The translations under genes and the position numbers were made by a program. Below the pieces are notes generated by a model. That model was not told where the DNA came from, ran no database searches, and was given only the letters and a program-made list of their open reading frames with translations. A stretch of 36,256 nt of DNA from Candidatus Heimdallarchaeota archaeon (lineage in GTDB: Archaea; Asgardarchaeota; Heimdallarchaeia; Heimdallarchaeales; Heimdallarchaeaceae). Location: positions 1-36,256 of the forward strand of contig JAEOSZ010000073.1 of the NCBI GenBank assembly GCA_016840095.1. The letters are read 5' to 3'. This document shows, one piece after another, positions 31,055 to 36,256 of this stretch. Numbering within the stretch: the stretch's first letter is position 1; the number at the start of each line of letters is the position of its first letter.

Positions 31055-31480
31055 TCAAAAATCTTCTTCTTCTCTTTTTAATAAATATCTATCAGAATAA
31101 TGTTTAATCATTTCTTTGGCTGAATTATAATCTAAGTTAAGTTTGTCTCCCCAAATAGATTTTGCTCTATCTAATTTCTTCATAAGCATTCCAAGTTTTA
31201 GTCCTGTCAAAGTATTTCGAGTATACAATTCATTTCCTTCAAAATGAACTACTCCAAATTCTTGTCTTAGTTTTCCGTGAACTTGACTAATTTGAAAAAA
31301 CTCTTTGTTTACCTCATCTAATTCTTCTTCAAGGTCCTTCTTCTTTATCAGTTCATCGCAGTCAACTTTCATCAAATATGGGTAGTAATAGATAAGTTGG
31401 TCAACTAGGTCAGATAAATCAGGAATCGAATCAGCTATTGAATCAGGTATCCAGACGTTGAATTTTCTTTTTTCGCTCAT
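31055..31480 (-). CDS. Hypothetical coiled-coil protein (third gene of a small operon)
   Basis: A 141-residue soluble protein of unknown function. It starts MSEKRKFNVWIPDSIADSIP, followed by DLSDLVDQLIYYYPYLMKVD, a probable coiled coil (KKKDLEEELDEVNKEFFQI), and a helical end with KLDRAKSIWGDKLNLDYNSA. The ATG at 31480 was preferred over a GTG at 31489, because GGTGA at 31486-31490 is an ideal archaeal SD five bases before it. That SD directly follows the stop of the upstream gene, so translation is coupled. It is the last of three same-strand genes from 32359 to 31055. No domain recognised. Confidence 0.6.
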   Translation of the reverse strand: MSEKRKFNVWIPDSIADSIPDLSDLVDQLIYYYPYLMKVDCDELIKKKDLEEELDEVNKEFFQISQVHGKLRQEFGVVHFEGNELYTRNTLTGLKLGMLMKKLDRAKSIWGDKLNLDYNSAKEMIKHYSDRYLLKREEEDF

Positions 31481-31489
31481 TTTCTTCAC

Positions 31490-31840
31490 CTATACCTTAT
31501 TCAAAGAATCTAAAGCTCTACTTAATTCAACGATGGCTAAATAATCCTCTTCATATTCTCCAAGATGTTTCTTTTCTCTATTGATTTTCTTCTTTGTTTC
31601 AATAATATCATCAGATTTTTGGTTAATTTTATCTTCAAGCATCTTCAAATGAAGAAAAGAAAGTAATTTTTCCCAAAGATCTGTTTCATTATATTCTGAA
31701 AAACTATCAAGAAATTCCTCAATCTGATTTACAATTTTATCAGGATTTGAATCATTCTTCTGAGCAGTTTTGAATAATTTTTGCTTCTGCTTGTAGCTAA
31801 GCTCATATTTTACATATTTTTTCTTCTTTGAAAAGCTCAT
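31490..31840 (-). CDS. Hypothetical charged helical protein (second gene of the operon)
   Basis: A 116-residue protein of unknown function, highly charged and predicted almost wholly helical. It has a Lys-rich start (MSFSKKKKYVKYELSYKQKQ) and a coiled-coil stretch near residues 70-100 (EDKINQKSDDIIETKKKINR). No signal peptide, TM segment or metal motif is present. It begins 12 bases after the stop of the gene before it (31853), and GTGAT lies just upstream of the ATG as a likely SD. Its stop touches the SD of the next gene. The tight spacing argues that all three products act together, perhaps in one complex. Confidence 0.58.
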   Translation of the reverse strand: MSFSKKKKYVKYELSYKQKQKLFKTAQKNDSNPDKIVNQIEEFLDSFSEYNETDLWEKLLSFLHLKMLEDKINQKSDDIIETKKKINREKKHLGEYEEDYLAIVELSRALDSLNKV

Positions 31841-31852
31841 GTTATCACACTT

Positions 31853-32359
31853 TTACTTCTCTAATTTTCTTTTTATCACGTAAGTGTCAACTGCAGTTAA
31901 AGACATTACTTCTAAAGTTTTTGCTAATGTAATATTATCATTGAAATCTGGATCTAATCCAGCAACTCCACTAGCATTAACAACTTCAAAAACTGCTAAA
32001 TACTCCTCGCTCTCAATATCAAGAATTTGAAGTAATTTGACCTCAAATGAAACAACAGAATGGATGTAGAGAGGTGATTCGATTCTTCCACCTTTCTTAA
32101 GATTCTGGCTATCAAGAGATTGTTCAGTTAGTGCTGCAAGAATCTTGTTATCTTCTCCTTTTCTAAGAACATTGAGAGTTAATTCAGAAGGAATTTCTTT
32201 GTTTGAAAAAGCAATGATTATTCTGTTCTTAGTAATAGGAAAATACTTTGTTAGAACATGGAGTCTGTGTTCTTCGATGGTTCCACTAATACCAAGCAAA
32301 GGGGTAATAGAGACCATCAAATTGCACAAATTTGCAGGTAGTTGAAGCTGATCAAACAT
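31853..32359 (-). CDS. Hypothetical protein (first gene of the operon)
   Basis: A 168-residue soluble protein without recognised family. It is less charged than its two operon partners and looks like an alpha/beta or beta-rich fold: MFDQLQLPANLCNLMVSITP, TKNRIIIAFSNKEIPSELTL, KKGGRIESPLYIHSVVSFEV, ESEEYLAVFEVVNASGVAGL and the end AVDTYVIKRKLEK. The strand pattern VVSFEVKLLQILDIESEEYLAVFEVV could belong to a flavin-reductase or PilZ-like barrel, but no diagnostic motif supports this. The ATG at 32359 is divergent from the gene at 32432, with 72 bases between. It heads an operon of three hypothetical genes. Confidence 0.55.
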   Translation of the reverse strand: MFDQLQLPANLCNLMVSITPLLGISGTIEEHRLHVLTKYFPITKNRIIIAFSNKEIPSELTLNVLRKGEDNKILAALTEQSLDSQNLKKGGRIESPLYIHSVVSFEVKLLQILDIESEEYLAVFEVVNASGVAGLDPDFNDNITLAKTLEVMSLTAVDTYVIKRKLEK

Positions 32360-32398
32360 ACTTCAATGTGAAATCTTTCCTTTAAGAAGTTTATTCCA

Positions 32399-32422
32399 TC
32401 GTAGAATGATTTCCGTCTACGA
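32399..32422. promoter_or_regulatory. Inverted repeat between divergent hypothetical genes
   Basis: TCGTAG (32399-32404) and CTACGA (32417-32422) are exact complements around a 12-base spacer in the 72-base divergent promoter region. It is a candidate shared operator. The arms are short and chance is possible. Confidence 0.22.
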
Positions 32423-32431
32423 ATAAGTTAT

Positions 32432-32887
32432 ATGTCTGAACTACTTCTTGTACTTATGGAGAAGATTTCTTTTAAGCAATTCATGCAAAAAAGTGGTCAA
32501 ATGCTAGATAAATATCGTTCTAACATAGCTCGTCTTTCAAAGTCTAGATATCAGCTCGAACAACAATTCATTAGTCCAGAGGAAATGGTTGAACACTTCT
32601 ATTCAAACAAAAGCGAATATTATCCCTGGCAGGAGATGCAAGACACAATAACACAACTAGAAGAAGCTTATAATGAATTAGTTGGTAATTTAATGGACGC
32701 AATGGCTCAGCCAGAAGCTTTTGAGTATTTCCTCAAAGATCAACGAATCCCTGTTTTAATAATGCCTGATACAGAAGAAAATGAAGACACAGGAGAAGAG
32801 CTTCTAGATGAAGGAATGATAGATGAACTTGCTGAAACAATAGCTGGAGACATAATAGATGAAATAGAAAAGCAAGACAAAAGCTAG
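32432..32887 (+). CDS. Hypothetical protein with acidic C-terminus
   Basis: A 151-residue soluble protein that I do not recognise. Residues about 9-100 are helical (EKISFKQFMQKSGQMLDKYR, LSKSRYQLEQQFISPEEMVE, WQEMQDTITQLEEAYNELVG). The last 45 residues are strongly acidic (TEENEDTGEELLDEGMIDEL and so on) and may be disordered or form a binding peptide. Two starts are possible: ATG at 32432, or ATG at 32456 (MEKISF). The latter lies about 26 bases downstream of GTTATATG (32427-32434), the spacing seen for leaderless genes elsewhere in this window. It faces the three-gene hypothetical operon and ends one base before the convergent Nudix stop. Confidence 0.55.
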   Translation: MSELLLVLMEKISFKQFMQKSGQMLDKYRSNIARLSKSRYQLEQQFISPEEMVEHFYSNKSEYYPWQEMQDTITQLEEAYNELVGNLMDAMAQPEAFEYFLKDQRIPVLIMPDTEENEDTGEELLDEGMIDELAETIAGDIIDEIEKQDKS

Positions 32888-32888
32888 T

Positions 32889-33431
32889 TTATCTCTTTAA
32901 TCTCTTAAGTAAATCAGTTAGTATAAGATGAGTTAATCCCCAGATTTTATATTTTCCAACATTATAGTACATATATTCTTGGTTGTAAAAGATTCCAGAT
33001 AAATGATTTTCTGGTTGTAAAAGATGGTTAATCTCTGCAAAGAAGGTTTCTTGTACCTCAGCAGGATTGAGTTTGAGTTCTACATCATTTTCTACAAAAG
33101 CTACTAGTGGATAAACATAGTGCATACTCGTAGCAAATAATGGATGAAGACTACCCAGTACATATATAGACTTGCGATCAATACCTACTTCCTCATGAGT
33201 TTCTCTAAGAGCTGTTTCAACTAAATTTCCATCAGATTCATCATATCTACCACCTGGAAAAGCAATTTGTCCTTGATGGTGAGAAAGATTTTCAGTTCGT
33301 TTTGTGAAGAGAATCTTTTCTTCATCAATGAAAATAGGTACTAGGACAGCTGCTAATTTAAAGTTCATTGGAGCTTCAATAGTGTAATCTATTGGCTCTA
33401 ACAACTTCCCTAAATTAGCAGTTAAATTCAT
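32889..33431 (-). CDS. Nudix hydrolase, CoA-pyrophosphatase (NudL)-like
   Basis: A 180-residue Nudix enzyme that probably cleaves coenzyme A or related diphosphates in the cytoplasm. The Nudix box is complete: GGRYDESDGNLVETALRETHEEVGI, with the metal-binding REx2EE core. Just before it lies LFTKRTENLSHHQGQIAFP, the extra motif that marks the CoA pyrophosphatase subgroup (UPF0035/NudL). Length fits the family (about 180-200). ATG at 33431 begins MNLTANLGKL. Its stop is one base from the stop of the convergent acidic hypothetical. The next gene upstream on the same strand ends 53 bases away. Activity on CoA is inferred from the subgroup motif; ADP-ribose or other dinucleotides cannot be excluded. 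Confidence 0.88.
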   Translation of the reverse strand: MNLTANLGKLLEPIDYTIEAPMNFKLAAVLVPIFIDEEKILFTKRTENLSHHQGQIAFPGGRYDESDGNLVETALRETHEEVGIDRKSIYVLGSLHPLFATSMHYVYPLVAFVENDVELKLNPAEVQETFFAEINHLLQPENHLSGIFYNQEYMYYNVGKYKIWGLTHLILTDLLKRLKR

Positions 33432-33484
33432 GATAAAACCTTAAACATTGAAACATATTTTAAAGCATCGAAACAACAGAATTC

Positions 33485-34045
33485 CTATTCTTCTTTCTTA
33501 TCATAATTTCTCGAGAAAGTTCTTTTAATCCATGTCATGATGTCGCTTTCTTTGGTTGATTGAGGTTCTGCATCTTCAGTAGGATTTTTCTTTCTACGCT
33601 TCTTCATTTTCTCAGAAAGATCATTAACAGCTACTAAATCTCCATCCTTAAATTCAATTTCAAGTACTGTGCGGAAAGCTGATGACCTTTGAAAACCCAT
33701 ATGAACATACATTTCTTGTATAAAGTCCTTAGCAATTTTTATTTTACCTGTATAATCCAATTTTAGATTAATATCTTGATAATGAAAATTAAAACTGTCT
33801 TCAGTTTTTTTAGGTTTTACACCATTGATTTCAAGACCTTCTTCAGCATTAAGTTGCATATCCTGAAGTAATAATTTATTGTTATCTAACCTATAATATA
33901 ATACAAAACCTCTCCAACATGCTGTATGAGGTGCTTTTGGTTCGATATTATAATCTAGTGGAGTAAAAGGTTCACCCTCAGTATATCCAATAAGTGAATA
34001 CACATCTCCATCATATAGAAAGGAATCAGCTATCTGTCCTGTCAT
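33485..34045 (-). CDS. Conserved-looking hypothetical protein (TACWRGF motif)
   Basis: A 186-residue soluble protein with a beta-rich body. It has the conserved-looking run PHTACWRGFVLYYRLDNNKL near residues 40-60, a later FIQEMYVHMGFQRSSAF near 108-124, and an FKDGDLVAVNDLSEK segment. I have the impression of a family present in bacteria and archaea with the same TACWRGY and YVHMGF features, but I cannot name it or give a function. The tail after about residue 148 is Lys/Glu rich and probably disordered. The ATG at 34045 was preferred over the TTG at 34051, because a TATA element (TATTTTTATA, 34071-34080) lies about 26-30 bases upstream, as expected for a leaderless gene. Confidence 0.55.
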   Translation of the reverse strand: MTGQIADSFLYDGDVYSLIGYTEGEPFTPLDYNIEPKAPHTACWRGFVLYYRLDNNKLLLQDMQLNAEEGLEINGVKPKKTEDSFNFHYQDINLKLDYTGKIKIAKDFIQEMYVHMGFQRSSAFRTVLEIEFKDGDLVAVNDLSEKMKKRRKKNPTEDAEPQSTKESDIMTWIKRTFSRNYDKKEE

Positions 34046-34180
34046 TTTCAATTAAACATTACATTATCAATATAAAAATATAGTTAGACTGGGAGTATAT
34101 TAAACGTATGAAAATCAACGAATCTTTTTCTGAATTAGCATAAGTTTATAGAATAAATTTCTATAAGTACTTTGAGAAAG

Positions 34181-34693
34181 ATGCTTGGGGAAGTTAAGAT
34201 TCGCAGATACGTAGGAACAGATTATGACTCATGTCATAAATTATGGATTGAACTTACCAAATATCATCAAGAAATCTATGAGGATGATACTATAGGAGGG
34301 GAGAATCTAGGTCAAGGGTTCATAGATCATGTGAATGAATTTGGAGATGAAAATATCTGGGTAGCTGAGGTTGACAAAGTAGTTGTGGGATTGATAGGAT
34401 TAATAATTAAAGGAAAAACAGCAGAAGTAGAACCTATAATTGTAAACTCATCTTATCGAGAAAAGGGGATTGGAAGTAGATTGCTCCAATTTATTATCGA
34501 ATATGCTTCAGACATGGAACTCAAATTCCTTTCCATTAGACCAGTTGCTAGAAACAAAACTGCTTTCAACATGTTTTACGAAAAAGGATTCAACATTGTT
34601 GGTCATGTTGAACTGTTTATGGATTTAAAGGATAAAGAAAATGAAAAATGGAAAAAAGGAATAAAAATTCATGATATTCCTTTGAGATATTGA
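34181..34693 (+). CDS. GNAT-family N-acetyltransferase
   Basis: A 170-residue acetyltransferase that moves acetyl from acetyl-CoA to an amino group of an unknown substrate. The fold signature is complete: KIRRYVGTDYDSCHKLWIEL at the N-terminus, IWVAEVDKVVVGLIGLI (strands 2-4), and the acetyl-CoA loop in SYREKGIGSRLLQFIIEYA with the R-x-x-G-x-G/A motif. Motif B is NKTAFNMFYEKGFNIVGHVE. It is soluble. The ATG at 34181 was preferred over TTG at 34172, as a TATA-like GTTTATA (34144-34150) lies about 30 bases upstream. It is convergent with the second beta-helix gene, four bases apart. Substrates range from small amines to protein N-termini; the sequence does not decide. Confidence 0.85.
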   Translation: MLGEVKIRRYVGTDYDSCHKLWIELTKYHQEIYEDDTIGGENLGQGFIDHVNEFGDENIWVAEVDKVVVGLIGLIIKGKTAEVEPIIVNSSYREKGIGSRLLQFIIEYASDMELKFLSIRPVARNKTAFNMFYEKGFNIVGHVELFMDLKDKENEKWKKGIKIHDIPLRY

Positions 34694-34697
34694 CAGA

Positions 34698-35942
34698 TTA
34701 AAAATTAAAGGCGTATACTGGCGGAATAGTTAGAGGATATAAATCCAAGTTATATGGAAAAATGTCCTTGATTTCTTCCCAGTTATCAAAATAATTGCCT
34801 TCAAGAGTAATAGAATCATACATTAGAAAATTCAAGTCATCCAGGAAAGAGAAAGAATCAATATGAAAAGCATTATTTATGAAAGTATTATGGTGGACAG
34901 AATTAACATAATTTGTCCCAGTTTTGTTGTATAAATGGAGAATTAATCCATAGTAATTTTCTTTGATTTGACAGTAAGTAACATTTAACCCAGAAACAAA
35001 ACTAGCATATATTCCTATTCTTGTATTAGAAAAAGTGCAGTTGTGAATGCTAATTCTTTCTCCATCATCAATATCCAATCCTATTTCAAATATGTCCTCA
35101 AAAATACAGCTAGATACTGTAATATTATAACATTCATACATCTGAAGACCAAGTGTCGATTTTGAGAGGTTCAAATTTTCTAGAAGAATATTAGAACAAT
35201 TTATCAAGTAGATTTGTCCAAAAACATCTTCAGTTAAGGTGAGATTATCTATGTCTGTTAGGATTAAGAGTAATTTATCATTTACTAAGTTGTTATCTAA
35301 ACTAAAATTCTCACTATAGAAATACAATTCAATTTCGGATAAAGAAAAATAGAAAAATATGCCACAGTAGAAAAATGAATTATTATTAACATAAACATGA
35401 TAGTAACTGCCATAGAAATAAACACCAGAACCATCTGAAGTTATAGAGTTATTAAAAACTGAGATATCATGACACCAGTCTAGATTTATTCCAGTTTTAC
35501 ATCTTGATATCGTGTTATTTTGAACAGTTATATGATCAGATTGATATAAATAAATACCAGTTCCATATTCATCTCTTGCTTCTAATGAATTATTATGAAT
35601 TAAGACATTGCTATCTTCAACATTGGAAATTGAGATGCTAATGCTTGAAGTTGAGATCGAACAATTCCTAATGATGAAATTCTTCAGTGTATTTGAAATA
35701 TGAATACCAAATTTAAGCTTTGAAACTACTACTAGATTCTCAAAGATATAAGGATCATTAAAAGAGCCTGTCCCTATCACCAAATCTTCTCTAATATATT
35801 TATCCCAATCTTCATCATCATCAATTTGAATTAAAGATTTTTTGAAAATGTTCGGGACGAAATTGAGTATAGTTATAACCAAGGAAAGAACTAGCAGTGT
35901 GACTAAAGATATTGCAAGTAATTTTTTAATGGTCAGTTTCAA
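34698..35942 (-). CDS. Exported parallel beta-helix protein (NosD-like) 2
   Basis: A 414-residue surface or secreted protein. Residues 5-29 are a signal peptide or signal anchor (LLAISLVTLLVLSLVITIL). The family opening GTGSFNDPYIFENLVVVSKL follows, and then about 12 beta-helix coils with Asn ladders, for example LKNFIIRNCSIS, NVLIHNNSLEARD, HITVQNNTISRCKTGINLDW, NITVSSCIFEDIF, RISIHNCTFSNTRIGIYA. Cysteines appear at similar places in several coils. Unlike the protein at 6955-7944 it has no C-terminal TM, so the N-terminal helix may be the anchor. The start is TTG at 35942 (TTGAAACTG), with a TATA (TATTTATAAT, 35971-35980) about 33 bases upstream. Binding or cleavage of extracellular polysaccharide is a family-level guess. 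Confidence 0.78.
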   Translation of the reverse strand: MKLTIKKLLAISLVTLLVLSLVITILNFVPNIFKKSLIQIDDDEDWDKYIREDLVIGTGSFNDPYIFENLVVVSKLKFGIHISNTLKNFIIRNCSISTSSISISISNVEDSNVLIHNNSLEARDEYGTGIYLYQSDHITVQNNTISRCKTGINLDWCHDISVFNNSITSDGSGVYFYGSYYHVYVNNNSFFYCGIFFYFSLSEIELYFYSENFSLDNNLVNDKLLLILTDIDNLTLTEDVFGQIYLINCSNILLENLNLSKSTLGLQMYECYNITVSSCIFEDIFEIGLDIDDGERISIHNCTFSNTRIGIYASFVSGLNVTYCQIKENYYGLILHLYNKTGTNYVNSVHHNTFINNAFHIDSFSFLDDLNFLMYDSITLEGNYFDNWEEIKDIFPYNLDLYPLTIPPVYAFNF

Positions 35943-36023
35943 TTTTTATCAGAAATCAATGTACTCTGATATTATAAATACAATTCGGAAAAATAATAAA
36001 AATAGAAAGAAAATGAGGTAAAA

Positions 36024-36251
36024 TTAGAATGTAGCTTTAATTTCTTCATCTAACTTGTTAACTTTTTCTTCAAGACCTTCAACTAGTTTTTCAAGTTCTG
36101 CATACATTTTTTCAGCATATTCAGCGTCCTTGTTTTTAATCCAACCTAGATTGATTTCAACATTATGCATAGCAGATTTAAGACCAGTTAAAGCACAGAG
36201 AGCACCAACACCAATGTCAGAGAGAGCTTGTTTGTTACCTTTAGTTCCCAT
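36024..36251 (-). CDS. Small hypothetical protein with coiled coil, start near window edge
   Basis: A frame of 75 codons from ATG 36251. The first half has a Gly/Ala-rich stretch (SDIGVGALCALTGLKSAMHN), the second a coiled coil (KMYAELEKLVEGLEEKVNKL). Only five bases precede the ATG inside the window, so the gene may begin further upstream and be longer. No family recognised. The codon use and the clean heptad pattern suggest real coding. A beta-helix gene on the same strand follows, 81 bases downstream. Confidence 0.5.
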   Translation of the reverse strand: MGTKGNKQALSDIGVGALCALTGLKSAMHNVEINLGWIKNKDAEYAEKMYAELEKLVEGLEEKVNKLDEEIKATF

Positions 36252-36256
36252 CTCAA

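Noticed and set aside
1..36256. CRISPR array, tRNA, rRNA, insertion sequence or integrase
   Set aside because: Reading the intergenic spacers on both strands showed no regularly spaced repeats, no tRNA cloverleaf sequences (for example the GTTCRANNC T-loop), no transposase or integrase frames, and no terminal inverted repeats around any gene block.

Overview
The window is AT-rich chromosomal DNA from an archaeon. TATA-box promoters commonly sit 25-35 bases before start codons that have little or no leader. Several genes start with TTG or GTG, and where a Shine-Dalgarno (SD) site is present it is of the GGTGA type. Gene content is also archaeal: a TrpB2-type tryptophan synthase, an F420-dehydrogenase beta-like protein, PadR and ArsR-like regulators, and NosD-like surface proteins with parallel beta-helices. 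Together with long TPR and HEAT proteins, this suggests an Asgard lineage, perhaps Heimdallarchaeia-like. That placement is inference; no rRNA or tRNA gene lies in the window.

Layout. 1-3364 (minus): the 5' part of a GH2 glycosidase, a HEAT-repeat protein and a winged-helix regulator. 3524-6725 (plus): two tandem paralogous MFS exporters, the first divergent from the regulator. 6785-7944: a probable remnant of a surface-protein anchor, then a beta-helix surface protein. 8062-11405: TrpB2, a NapH-like polyferredoxin divergent from a PadR regulator, and a small zinc-ribbon membrane protein. 11508-16971 (plus): three paralogous dipeptide/oligopeptide-type solute-binding proteins. 17004-24664 (minus): rubredoxin, a small hypothetical, a 987-residue TPR protein with a long acidic tail, an MFS transporter, an alpha/beta hydrolase and two poorly characterised proteins. 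24756-31017: an FrhB-like iron-sulfur flavoprotein, an ArsB/NhaD-like ion transporter, and a cassette of CPA2 antiporter, CBS-pair protein and CPA2 antiporter. 31055-36251: a three-gene hypothetical operon facing another hypothetical, a CoA-pyrophosphatase-like Nudix enzyme, a conserved hypothetical, a GNAT acetyltransferase, a second beta-helix surface protein and a small coiled-coil protein.

Main discovery. In all three solute-binding proteins the SBP_bac_5 segments are circularly permuted. The segment that normally ends the protein comes directly after the signal peptide. The normal mature N-terminus follows it, and the protein ends where the canonical 'ELLKEAGY' helix lies, followed by a Thr-rich linker and a membrane anchor. 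No ABC permease or ATPase gene is in the window.

Other notable points are the antiporter-CBS-antiporter ion-homeostasis block, very short leader ORFs overlapping two start codons, and several palindromic candidate operators. No CRISPR array, insertion sequence, integrase, tRNA or rRNA was recognised.
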